Assembly: GCA_003243455.1 (NCBI GenBank) | Contig: QFQS01000016.1 | Coordinates: 1-16,135 of the forward strand | Source: Cereibacter sphaeroides | GTDB taxonomy: Bacteria; Pseudomonadota; Alphaproteobacteria; Rhodobacterales; Rhodobacteraceae | Direction of reading: 5' to 3' | Length of the DNA stretch: 16,135 nt | Shown: piece by piece, positions 1 to 6,712 of the stretch | How positions within the stretch are numbered: position 1 is the stretch's first letter | Layout of the letters: each line of letters opens with the position of its first letter | Program-made: the position numbers and the translations under genes | The notes under the pieces: model-generated | The model's input: only the letters and a program-made list of their open reading frames with translations | Told to the model about the DNA's origin: nothing | The model's database searches: none

Positions 1-280
1 GGGCAACACGGCCCGGACTGACGCGGGGTTGCGCGCCAGAGGCCGAACAGGCTTAGGGGATTGTCAGTCGAAGGGATGGAGCCGGGGATGGGAGCGACCT
101 GGGGCATTTGCAGAACCCGTCCCTCCTTGCTCAGGCAACGGAGTTGAAGCTCTTTGAGAGAAACGACCCCGCGGCCCAAGCCAACTTCATCCCCTGCCCG
201 ATCGCGATGAACTCCGTGGGAGTTGCGGTGTTGCGACCTGACGGCTATCCCGGATGCAGCATTCAGGACACGAGGGCTCA
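1..280. other. Leader region without a recognisable gene, upstream of the H-NS gene
   Basis: No convincing coding frame was found on either strand. A plus-strand open frame starts at a TTG at 108 and runs into the H-NS gene, but it has no ribosome binding site and no recognisable family, and past 281 it only shadows the H-NS frame. A short inverted repeat, AACTCC-GTG-GGAGTT (210-224), lies 57 bases before the H-NS start. It could be an operator or an mRNA hairpin; that role is inference. Confidence 0.5.
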
Positions 281-598
281 ATGGCTGATTTCAATCTCGA
301 GGCGATGTCGCTCAAGGAACTGCGGCAAATGCAGAAGGACCTCGCCAAGGCGATTTCCACTTACGAGGGCCGGCACAAGGCAGATGCCCGTGCCAAGCTG
401 GAGGTCATCGCCAAAGAGATGGGCTACTCCTTCGCCGACCTGATCGGAGTCGAGGTGAAAACCACCCGAGCGCCAGCCGTGGCGAAATACCGTCACCCTG
501 AGAACGCGGCTCTCACCTGGTCGGGCCGTGGCCGGAAACCGCAGTGGTTCGCGGATCACATCAATTCGGGCAAAGACCCGAGCGACCTGGCGGTCTGA
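281..598 (+). CDS. H-NS/HvrA-family nucleoid-associated DNA-binding protein, 105 aa
   Basis: This is a small histone-like protein that binds AT-rich or curved DNA and usually silences transcription. Residues 5-50 are charged and helical (SLKELRQMQKDLAKAI), matching the coiled-coil oligomerisation domain. Residues 69-95 carry the C-terminal DNA-binding domain with the diagnostic TWSGRGRKPQW motif (79-89), whose RGR loop inserts into the minor groove in this family. The length is typical of alphaproteobacterial HvrA/H-NS proteins. I chose the ATG at 281 because GAGGG lies just upstream; an in-frame ATG nine codons earlier lacks such a site. The gene converges on the next one with a 23-base gap. 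On plasmids such proteins often act as stealth factors that lower the fitness cost to the host; that role here is inference. Confidence 0.93.
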   Translation: MADFNLEAMSLKELRQMQKDLAKAISTYEGRHKADARAKLEVIAKEMGYSFADLIGVEVKTTRAPAVAKYRHPENAALTWSGRGRKPQWFADHINSGKDPSDLAV

Positions 599-621
599 AA
601 TCAAGGCCGGAAAATGCCGGG

Positions 622-1725
622 TCAGTCTTGGTTTGACGGCTCGGTAGCCGAAAACTCAAAACTGGCCCCATCAGACTTCGGACCCATCACGCGCGTCGGC
701 AGATTTGGCATCGGCACCTGACCTCGGTGATGTCCTTTGACCAGAACCACTTTGCCGCTCCGATAGTGCCTCTCATGCTCGGCAACCCAGTGTCGGATGG
801 GTCCATTCCGAGCCTCAAGTGCTTGCCGCTCGAATTCGAGGCGAGCAGTTCTTTCCGCCATGTGCGCAGCCGCCTGCGGGCCGATCCGGATCGTCAGATG
901 TGATCTCTGGGCGCCAAGGATCCACGACTTGCCGAACTTCCGTGCGGTCTTCGTGTCCTTGGGGGTGAAGGTTTCGGCTTCCGTGGGGATGATCCCGCCT
1001 AGGTCCGGTGAAACCAACATGGCAAAGAGCGCGTAAGGAATGAACAGGTCGTACCCCGTTTCAACCTGGTGCACCGTGCGTCGACCGTTGATCATTTCCA
1101 TAGTGTCTCCGCTGCGGACGCGGAAATCGACCACGGAACGGCTGAGTTCGACTTCGACGTCGTCGTAATTCAGCTCTCCCGTTGGCGTGCGCTTGACAAG
1201 CAGAGCGCAGATCGGGTCGACGACACGCGAATTTTCGCGGCGATGGAACATCGTGATCCGCAGATGGCCATCGTTCCGGTCATCAAGGAGGTAGCCGCGC
1301 AAGCCAGTGCCCAATGGCTTGTCGTCATGCTTGGTCACCGGTGAAGCGCGTTCGAAGCGTGCAACGCCCAGCTCTCGATCGTCGAACTCTACCCAAACGA
1401 CGTCAGCAGGTAGTTTCACCTCACCAAGAATAGCCATCGCCGGCAAACCGGTTTCGGCGGCCTGTTTGGCAACAGCGTCATGAAGCGTATCGGCATAGGC
1501 TGCTGCCAAGTGATCAAGCAGATACACTTTGGCCTGTTGCAAAGCCTCGAGCGCATACTCGCGAAATAGTTTCAAGTCTTCGGACGGCGTGAAGTGCCAG
1601 ACCAAGTCGTCAGTGGGAGCCGATTTACCCGCCAGCGATGATCCATATAATGAAATCAATGATTTATATAGCATGCGATGAGCCCTCAACCTGACACGCG
1701 ACAGCTTCCGACGAAGCCCGCCCAT
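622..1725 (-). CDS. Hypothetical protein, possible distant AcrVA2-like family member, 367 aa
   Basis: No function can be read with certainty. From the ATG at 1725, the protein has a helical N-terminal region (48-90), a strand-rich middle (LPADVVWVEFDDRELGVARF, 105-124, then GLRGYLLDD and LRITMFHRR), a hydrophobic segment FIPYALFAMLVSP (228-240), and a basic C-terminus with RHWVAEHERHYRSGKVVLVK (311-330) and GHHRG. From memory, the order LP-x-W-type strand, then hydrophobic PY-L segment, then Arg/His-rich RGH-type tail resembles AcrVA2, the Cas12a-mRNA-targeting anti-CRISPR of Moraxella, whose relatives occur on many proteobacterial mobile elements. This is inference from layout. A TTG two codons upstream (1731) and an ATG at 1674, preceded by GAGG, are alternative starts. 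The region around 1635-1675 is unusually AT-rich. It converges on the H-NS gene. Confidence 0.8.
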   Translation of the reverse strand: MGGLRRKLSRVRLRAHRMLYKSLISLYGSSLAGKSAPTDDLVWHFTPSEDLKLFREYALEALQQAKVYLLDHLAAAYADTLHDAVAKQAAETGLPAMAILGEVKLPADVVWVEFDDRELGVARFERASPVTKHDDKPLGTGLRGYLLDDRNDGHLRITMFHRRENSRVVDPICALLVKRTPTGELNYDDVEVELSRSVVDFRVRSGDTMEMINGRRTVHQVETGYDLFIPYALFAMLVSPDLGGIIPTEAETFTPKDTKTARKFGKSWILGAQRSHLTIRIGPQAAAHMAERTARLEFERQALEARNGPIRHWVAEHERHYRSGKVVLVKGHHRGQVPMPNLPTRVMGPKSDGASFEFSATEPSNQD

Positions 1726-1919
1726 GATCAAGCGGCTTTCACGGCGCCCTCACTGACGGATAATGCCGAAAGAGACGCCGAGTGCCGAGGCGTGTGCTTC
1801 GATCGTGTCAGGATCGCCATGCCGACCATCGTCGGCACATTCTGCCGGTCGCCTAGAACAGCGGACAGGCGACAGGCCCGGATCGGGGCCCTTGCCCCGA
1901 CGCCGAGCCCTCGTTGAGG

Positions 1920-1940
1920 CCGTGGGCATCATGCCCACGG
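1920..1940. terminator. Perfect hairpin overlapping the stop of the small membrane ORF
   Basis: A perfect inverted repeat with 10-base arms (CCGTGGGCAT and ATGCCCACGG) and a single central base covers the end of the 54-aa gene. A second GC-rich stem (CGGGGC-CCTT-GCCCCG) follows at 1884-1899 in the direction of minus-strand transcription. Neither has a clear U-tract, so this may be a factor-assisted terminator or an RNA-stabilising hairpin. The 1732-1919 gap holds no other recognisable feature. Confidence 0.4.
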
Positions 1941-2093
1941 GTCGACCTCGGCGATCACATGAACCTCATCGCCGTCGATTTCATCGGCGGGGACGGCGCC
2001 GAAGGTTCCATCCCCTGCCTGGAAGACGACAATCGAAACCATGAGCGTGGCGGCGAGGGAGGCGGCGAAAGCGTGAGCATCTTTGCGGGACAT
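1929..2093 (-). CDS. Small single-pass membrane protein, 54 aa
   Basis: This short frame starts with an ATG at 2093. The peptide has a short basic N-terminus (MSRKDAHAF), one hydrophobic segment (about 9-26, AASLAATLMVSIVVFQ) and an acidic C-terminal half rich in Asp/Glu (PADEIDGDEVHVIAEVDPW). By the positive-inside rule the acidic tail should face the periplasm, or the segment could act as an uncleaved or cleaved export signal. No Shine-Dalgarno is strong: GGAG lies about 10 bases upstream. The amino-acid pattern looks like a real protein and is much less arginine- and proline-rich than the overlapping frames. The family is not recognised. It may belong with the plasmid backbone genes upstream on the same strand. 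Confidence 0.55.
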   Translation of the reverse strand: MSRKDAHAFAASLAATLMVSIVVFQAGDGTFGAVPADEIDGDEVHVIAEVDPWA

Positions 2094-2183
2094 CTGTTTG
2101 GCTCCTGTCTGGGAGGCGGGGGACCATCCCCCGCGCGACAGGACCCCCGCAGGCCCGAAGACTGGCTGACATCACCGGGTGCG

Positions 2184-2225
2184 TTCGGCTCGCCCGAATC
2201 CACCCGGCGGCACGGGCTCGCCCGT
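2184..2225. repeat. Twin small hairpins sharing the direct repeat GGCTCGCCCG
   Basis: GGCTCGCCCG occurs at 2187-2196 and 2215-2224, 28 bases apart. Each copy forms the core of a 5-base stem, but the outer stem bases differ in compensating ways (TTCGG/CCGAA against ACGGG/CCCGT), so stem pairing is kept while sequence changes. That is a pattern expected for a functional RNA or DNA structure, although two copies are too few to prove it. Confidence 0.5.
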
Positions 2226-2437
2226 AGTCCGACCCCTCGCGGGTTGATCTCGAAGACGGGATTCGGGGCAAGGAAGGGAATGGCGAGCGGGGGATGGTGC
2301 CCCAACGTCAGGAGCCGGTTGTCCCACTTATGCACGTAACGCTGCCAGCCTCCCGGCCAGGCTCTAAGTCGAAGACCTCCTTCTTGGGGTATGGATCCTT
2401 TGGTGCCCCGCGATTTCGCGGGACGAGGGTCTGGTCG

Positions 2438-2469
2438 GTGAGAGGCCCGCCCATGGGTAGGCCCCTCAC
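2438..2469 (-). terminator. Strong hairpin 14 bases after the stop of the 157-aa gene
   Basis: GTGAGAGGCC (2438-2447) pairs with GGCCCCTCAC (2460-2469), 9 of 10 positions, and the loop contains the palindrome CCCATGGG. It lies directly downstream of the minus-strand gene that ends at 2483, which is where a terminator is expected, but no U-tract follows. A second stem at 2407-2422 follows in the same direction. Confidence 0.4.
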
Positions 2470-2482
2470 GCATTGTCCGGGC

Positions 2483-2956
2483 TCAGGCGGCCAGGTCCGC
2501 GCGCCCTGCCCTATCGCCGTCCTCGGCACCGACGATCTCGATCCGCGCGTTGCGATAGCCTTCCCGTGCGATCCAAAGCTCGGCCGCAGTGATGGATTCC
2601 GCCAGATGCAGCAACTCGGTGTTGCCACCAAAATCCAGAAGCACGCGCACCTGCCCCAGCTTGGGTTCCTCAGCCACCTCAAAGACCAACCGGCTGTCCG
2701 CCGAATGGCTGCGCATGATGGTAACGAGGATCACCCCGTCCGAAGAAAAGTTGCCCTCATGCAATGTGAAGGAGGCCGGTGCCGTCCAGGTCGGGTAGAC
2801 CCGGGGCGGCTCCTTCTTCACCAGACGGCCGACGCCGTTCGAGCGCTCCCAAGCGGCAAGCTTCTTGGTGAAACGTGTCGGCGGCTTAGGACTGCCGTCG
2901 GTATAGCGGATCAGCGCCCCCAAAGGGGCTGTGTCGATGATGGTTGTTGCAGACAT
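2483..2956 (-). CDS. Hypothetical plasmid protein, 157 aa
   Basis: The family is not recognised. The protein is soluble, with no signal peptide or membrane segment. It has a basic middle (RFTKKLAAWERSNGVGRLVKKEPPRVYPTW split across residues 28-57), then a region of likely alternating strands (FTLHEGNFSSDGVILVTIMR; LVFEVAEEPKLGQVRVLLDF) and a C-terminal helix (AESITAAELWIAREGYRNA). The start is well supported by GAGG four bases upstream of the ATG at 2956. It lies downstream of the large ParB-like gene on the same strand, about 100 bases away and separated from it by a GC-rich hairpin and its own small palindrome, so it probably has its own promoter. Its neighbours suggest a plasmid-backbone accessory role, which is inference only. 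Confidence 0.8.
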   Translation of the reverse strand: MSATTIIDTAPLGALIRYTDGSPKPPTRFTKKLAAWERSNGVGRLVKKEPPRVYPTWTAPASFTLHEGNFSSDGVILVTIMRSHSADSRLVFEVAEEPKLGQVRVLLDFGGNTELLHLAESITAAELWIAREGYRNARIEIVGAEDGDRAGRADLAA

Positions 2957-2969
2957 GTTTCCTCATCCC

Positions 2970-2989
2970 GAATGCGAGAATCCGCATTC
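2970..2989 (-). promoter_or_regulatory. Candidate operator upstream of the 157-aa gene
   Basis: A perfect inverted repeat GAATGCG-AGAATC-CGCATTC sits 14 bases before the ATG at 2956, next to an AT-rich stretch (2986-3005) that could hold a minus-strand promoter. The 7-base arms and 6-base spacer fit a dimeric repressor site, or a leader hairpin partly masking the ribosome binding site. No regulator can be assigned. Confidence 0.4.
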
Positions 2990-3022
2990 ATCATATTGAT
3001 ATTACTGCGTTTTGTGAGATTT

Positions 3023-3042
3023 GGGGCGGGTTTCCCCGCCCC
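3023..3042 (-). terminator. GC-rich hairpin after the ParB-like gene
   Basis: GGGGCGGG (3023-3030), loop TTTC, then CCCGCCCC (3035-3042) form a perfect 8-base stem located 13 bases past the stop codon at 3056. In the minus-strand direction the stem is followed by AAATCTCAC, not a U-tract, so intrinsic termination would be inefficient. It nevertheless separates the ParB-like gene from the next gene. Confidence 0.45.
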
Positions 3043-3055
3043 CGGATGGCTTAGA

Positions 3056-5228
3056 TCACTCCGCCGCCATCATCGACGCGGCGCTCACCGGTAGATCAGC
3101 CGTCAGGAAGGCCGGAAGATCGACATCCTCGCGCTGGCCCGCGTCCTCCCACTGCCCTTCTGCGATCGCTTCGCCGTCGAGTGCCACCAGATCGGCCCGG
3201 CGCAGGACCTCAGGCAACCAGCCGCTGCCCTTGAGGAGCCGTTCGGCTTCGGTGGCCATCTCGCCCTTCTTCAGGTGATCGAGAAGCTGCGCGGTGCCCT
3301 CCCCCTTCGCCTCACGCACAGCCTCAAGGATGCGCGCCTTGGGAACTCGGTTCAGATAGTTGTCCGCGGTCGGCTCCCAGCCCGCCGCGACCATGTCGAG
3401 ATCGACGGCTTGGGCCACGATCTCGGACTGCGCTATACGGCGGGTCAAGCCGCTGGCGCGAGATGCCCGCGCCGTAAGGGTTCACCTTCTCATGCAGCGC
3501 ATTGATCCCGAAGCTCAGGCAATGCGCCAGCAGTGCCAATCGGCTGGCTTGATCGAGGGCTGAGAGATAGTCCCAAAGTACGGCATCGTCGCCAAGCGGC
3601 AGATCGGCCTCCCAGGCAGCATGACGATCGTCGACGGCTTTTGCCACCGGGCTGTCCTTCAGATCAGGCGCCTGAGCCGACATGTAGACGGTGCGCACAG
3701 AAGCCTCCAAGCAACTGCCCGAAGCCCCGGAACTGCGGAAGGTGTCATTGACGAGCTTCATGAGCAGCAGCGTCAAGGCCACGTCGGGCGAACGCCCAAT
3801 CGCCTCACGCAAGGCGAGGGTGCGATGGGCGGTCAACTCCATGACCAGACGCTCCGGCAAAGGCTTCAACGCGCCATCGTCCTCATCGTCTGGAAGACCG
3901 GCACTGAACGGCTGGCCGCCGGAAGTGATGACAGTGGCTGCGGACGTGCCAGGGGGAAGCTGATCGGCGGAGACACTGCCATCAGCCCCCTGCCCTTCCT
4001 TGTCCAGTTCATCGCCGAAGTTGGCCACGGTCTCTTCGCGAGGCTCATCCTCCGGCCGGACATAGCCGCGATGGGCAGCCAGGTTACCATCCCGATCCAG
4101 CGTTACGAATACGCCGGCACGACCAACCTCGGCCGCATCAAAGATCAGCGGGCGCCGCGCGAAGCCTTCCATGGCACCTTCCAGCTCTCCGAGCCGGGTG
4201 TCGATCTCCTCGGGGTATTCGTCCTGACCAGAGTATTCATCTTCAAGCGCGCGATACTCCGCAAGCAGCTTGGCGTGCTCTGCAGCTTCATCCGCGCTCA
4301 GCGGTGAGGGATCGCCAGCAAGACGCCGCAGACCGTGGCTATAGCCATAGGGTAGATCGGTGGATACCTCGATCCACTTCCAACCTTCAGCGGCGATTGC
4401 CTGCGCCTCGGCTTGCAGCTTGTCCGCGACCAATCGGTCAAGCAGGGCAGAGTCCTCCAACCAGCCACCATCATCGCCTTGGAAGAGGTCGCGCAGGACA
4501 ACGCCACCCGCTGCCTCATAGGCATCAACACCGACAAACACTGCGCGCCGATCCGAAGCCCGCACAGAGGTCTCAGTCAACATGCGCCGGATCGCATAGG
4601 GCTCCTTGTTCCAGGAATTCTTCACCGCTTCCCAAACCTGCACCTGACGCACGTGATCTGGGTTCACCGTGAAGGCCATCAGCTGTTCCAGCGGCATGCC
4701 ATCCTCGGCATAGACCTCGAGCAGGGCGGGGGCCACGGATGCGAGCTTCAACCGCTGCTTCACTATCTGCGGCGTCACAAAGAAGGCGGCCGCGATCGCC
4801 TCCTCGCCTTGACCCTTCTCCTTCAAAGCAACGAAGGCGCGGAACTGATCGAGCGGGTGCAAGGCAACGCGCTGCATGTTCTCAGCCAAGGAGTCGTCTT
4901 CGGCCAGAATATCTGATGTCACATCACGCAACACACAAGGCACAGGTGCGGTCTTCGCCAAACGCTTCTGCTTCACCAGCAGTGCCAGTGCCTGAAAGCG
5001 CCGACCGCCAGCCGGGATCTCGAACTTGCCGGTCTCGACGCCATCGGCATCCAACACAGGCCGCACGCTGAGGCCTTGCAACAACCCACGGCGGGCGATG
5101 TCCTCGGCCAACTCCTCCACCGACACACCGGCCTTGATGCGCCGGACGTTGGACTGGCTCAGCACCAGCTTGTCAAAGGGGATGTCCCGTGAGGACGATA
5201 GGGTGATTTTCTGGGCAGCTTGGGCCAT
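3056..5228 (-). pseudogene. Large ParB/RepB/Spo0J-family protein gene with a frameshift
   Basis: The product would be a ParB-superfamily DNA-binding protein of about 723 aa, encoded apart from the replicon's own RepB. After MAQAAQK at 5228 come a ParB/sulfiredoxin-like N-terminal domain (about residues 17-120) with GGRRFQAL and AENMQRVALHPLDQFRAF, then a KorB/ParB-type helix-turn-helix (GEEAIAAAFFVTPQIVKQRL) and a long C-terminal region typical of plasmid and ICE versions. I prefer the ATG at 5228, with GGAG eight bases upstream, over an in-frame start at 5285. The frame is broken near 3455-3461, where TCGCGCCAGC carries one base too many. Before it the protein reads HEKVNPYGAGIS; after it, in another frame, it continues as SGLTRRIAQSEIVAQAVDLD to the stop at 3056. 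Without the extra base the gene is exactly 724 codons. The truncated product would be 634 aa with a 42-residue aberrant tail. Confidence 0.85.
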
Positions 5229-5360
5229 CAGGTATTCTCCACGACGGGCGCCGGGAGCCACTCTCCCGATCTCACTTCCCGTCACCCCTCAAACAAGCAT
5301 TCCTTTCACTCTCAACCGTGGAACCGTCGTCGAATAACGATCTGACGCCACTCCGTGAAG

Positions 5361-5376
5361 ATTGTCCGCGGACAAC
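5361..5376. promoter_or_regulatory. parS: parS-like centromere palindrome, copy 1
   Basis: TTGTCCGCGGACAA (5362-5375) is a perfect 14-base palindrome and matches copy 2 except at the outermost base. RepB of repABC plasmids binds short palindromes of about 14-16 bases located around the operon; in Rhodobacterales these serve as the centromere and the incompatibility determinant. It sits between the ParB-like gene and repC. Confidence 0.8.
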
Positions 5377-5419
5377 TTTTTTCTGAAGCAGAGACTTCAG
5401 TTCTTGGCCCTTGCTCGCC

Positions 5420-5435
5420 GTTGTCCGCGGACAAC
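5420..5435. promoter_or_regulatory. parS: parS-like centromere palindrome, copy 2, next to the repC stop
   Basis: GTTGTCCGCGGACAAC is a perfect 16-base palindrome ending one base before the repC stop codon (5437-5439). It lies 59 bases from copy 1. Two identical cores within 75 bases directly downstream of repC are best explained as RepB-binding sites. Confidence 0.85.
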
Positions 5436-5436
5436 T

Positions 5437-6528
5437 CTAACATCCTTGCAGCCTATTCTGCTTTACAAGGGTATTGATCATTGCCCAAGGATCGAAAGCC
5501 GCGCTTCGTTTTCCGGTGGTAATGGCGCGAAAGTAGGCTCCAAGCTGTCGAATTTTTCCTTGCATCTGAAGCAGGCCCCAAACGGTAACGGCCGTTCTAA
5601 GTTCTCCAAGCCTGTCTTCTGCTGCGCGGTAAGTCGTACTGTCGATGCCCATCATTGGAGCAAGAGTACGGGCGTGACCGATTACGTCAGATAAGCTCTC
5701 GGCAGGGCGTTGGAGGTAGCTTGCTGCCTCTTTGCATGCACCAACTAGGCTTCCAATAGATATCTGGTGATGCTGTAGGTGGGGGTCTTCGGTCTTCTCA
5801 GCGACATCAGAATCTATAAGTTCTTTTTTTGAGTTATGATGGTGCCGGACATTTTGTCCGTCAGTTGCGGACATTTCGGCCTCAATCGACATCTTTGCAC
5901 TGCAATCCATTCCTTGGTTTTCCTCAACGGAGACAAGGTCATCCAGGATGCTGTAGAGTTCTTCAGCCGTTAGCTTGCGCCTCAAGGCGCGAAGTGCGTT
6001 TTCCGCATCGATGCTTAGCCCATCTAAGTCCATTGTTCGGGCGATCGCGCACCGCACTTTTGTCCGTAGGAAGGAAATGTGACTGGCTTGTTTGGCGCAG
6101 TCTTCCGCCACCGCACAAATCTGGTCATAGCTCTTGAATAGCGGAGAAAGGTCAAAACCGAAGCGAAGGACACTGCCAGTGGACATGTCGCTCTTGGAGA
6201 AGCGTTTGCGATTAGGGCTATCGGATCGAACGAGCAAGCCAGCCTCTGCTAGTTGAGCGACGTGTCGACGGATCGTTCGGTCGGAAATACCGTTGCGCTT
6301 GAAAGCAATCGTTGCGTTTGACGCAAAGACGAAGTTGTGGCTTCGCTTTGGGGGCAAGCAGGACAGCAATGCATCCAGAGTTGCAACGATCGGAGCCTTG
6401 AGCCCGAGGGCTGTGCTGGCCTTTCGGACAACTTCGATGAGGCTGAACCGATCGGGCTGACTATGAGTCGTAGGCAAAGCTTCTGCGGACCGCGACCCCA
6501 AAGGTGCAGTAATATGTTGAAAGCGCAT
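5437..6528 (-). CDS. repC: RepC replication initiator of the repABC replicon, 363 aa
   Basis: RepC is the essential initiator of repABC plasmids; it acts in cis and normally binds an origin lying inside its own coding sequence. The N-terminus MRFQHITAPLGSR resembles the usual RepC start. Residues 62-120 form a winged helix-turn-helix (NFVFASNATIAFKRNGISDR, then TIRRHVAQLAEAGLLVR), followed by RSDSPNRKRF. The C-terminal part holds QLGAYFRAITTGKRSAAFDP, typical of the family. Length is slightly below the common 370-440 aa. The ribosome binding site is weak (GTGAAAAAAC before the ATG), which fits a gene controlled through a structured leader and antisense RNA. It is the third gene of repA-repB-repC, separated from repB by 234 bases. 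Base composition is visibly more AT-rich than the flanking plasmid genes. Confidence 0.95.
   Translation of the reverse strand: MRFQHITAPLGSRSAEALPTTHSQPDRFSLIEVVRKASTALGLKAPIVATLDALLSCLPPKRSHNFVFASNATIAFKRNGISDRTIRRHVAQLAEAGLLVRSDSPNRKRFSKSDMSTGSVLRFGFDLSPLFKSYDQICAVAEDCAKQASHISFLRTKVRCAIARTMDLDGLSIDAENALRALRRKLTAEELYSILDDLVSVEENQGMDCSAKMSIEAEMSATDGQNVRHHHNSKKELIDSDVAEKTEDPHLQHHQISIGSLVGACKEAASYLQRPAESLSDVIGHARTLAPMMGIDSTTYRAAEDRLGELRTAVTVWGLLQMQGKIRQLGAYFRAITTGKRSAAFDPWAMINTLVKQNRLQGC
5800..5876. other. Candidate replication origin region inside repC
   Basis: In characterised repABC plasmids oriV lies within repC. Here an AT-rich patch (about 5810-5840, with an eight-T run) is followed by GGACATTT twice, 22 bases apart (5847-5854, 5869-5876), and by the two parS half-sites TTGTCCG and CGGACA separated by seven bases. 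The position agrees with the family, but the exact assignment is inference. Confidence 0.3.
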
Positions 6529-6609
6529 GTTTTTTCACGGCAAGCCTAGGCAAAAGCTGCCACAGCAAGGCACCGATTAGTTCGCCTGTTTAGGCAAAAC
6601 TTATAGAAT

Positions 6610-6624
6610 CAACCGAATCGGTTG
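6610..6624. repeat. Palindrome in the repC leader
   Basis: CAACCGA-A-TCGGTTG is a perfect inverted repeat with 7-base arms, located 82 bases upstream of the repC start and just beyond the -35 box of the antisense RNA. In repABC systems a leader hairpin near repC sequesters its start or terminates its mRNA when the antisense RNA binds. This repeat is a good candidate for that second stem, or for a regulator site. Confidence 0.5.
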
Positions 6625-6627
6625 TTC

Positions 6628-6656
6628 TTGACTGACAGGGAGAAGCTGGTAAATCT
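6628..6656 (+). promoter_or_regulatory. Promoter of the antisense RNA
   Basis: TTGACT (6628-6633) is a close match to the -35 consensus. TAAATC (6650-6655), at 16-base spacing, or AAATCT at 17, serves as -10. It reads opposite to repC and is followed within 55 bases by a strong intrinsic terminator, so transcription should start near 6662. Confidence 0.7.
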
Positions 6657-6661
6657 GGTGA

Positions 6662-6712
6662 TGCTAGGCAACAGATTGGGCTCTCCGAGGGTGACCTTGG
6701 GGGGCTCTTTCT
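6662..6712 (+). ncRNA. Counter-transcribed antisense RNA (ctRNA, incompatibility RNA) of the repABC operon
   Basis: The repB-repC spacer of repABC plasmids encodes a small antisense RNA of about 50-60 nt that pairs with the repC leader and represses RepC synthesis, giving copy control and incompatibility. Here the plus strand has a -35/-10 pair ending at 6656 and, 22 bases later, a long stem with GTGA loop followed by a T-rich tail. The predicted transcript is about 50 nt and lies fully within the spacer, antisense to the repB-repC mRNA. The start and end are predicted to within a few bases. Confidence 0.8.

Larger units (their letters stand above)
2094..2482. other. Non-coding stretch dense in inverted repeats
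   Basis: No credible gene was found here. The minus-strand open frame across it is proline- and arginine-rich without any domain. Instead there are five perfect or near-perfect hairpins: 2116-2134 (GCGGGGGA-CCA-TCCCCCGC), 2184-2198 (TTCGG/CCGAA), 2212-2225 (ACGGG/CCCGT), 2407-2422 (CCCGCGA-TT-TCGCGGG) and 2438-2469 (10-base arms, 9 of 10 matching). The second and third share the direct repeat GGCTCGCCCG. This could be a structured RNA leader for the downstream 54-aa gene, a transfer or replication origin, or the remains of a lost gene. Confidence 0.55.

Noticed and set aside
108..443. Plus-strand ORF from TTG 108 overlapping the H-NS gene
   Set aside because: No start signal; beyond 281 it is only the shadow of the H-NS frame. 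The first 57 codons look mildly protein-like but match nothing I know.
1750..1938. 62-codon minus-strand ORF, and a 33-codon frame overlapping it, upstream of the 367-aa gene
   Set aside because: No recognisable motif and no convincing ribosome binding site; composition looks random.
2308..2454. 48-codon minus-strand ORF starting inside the hairpin at 2438-2469
   Set aside because: Its start lies within a strong stem, without a ribosome binding site, and its sequence is not recognisable.
1955..2473. Minus-strand frame of 172 codons covering the hairpin-rich block
   Set aside because: Low-complexity Pro/Arg/Ser composition, no domain, and it overlaps the more protein-like 54-aa frame.
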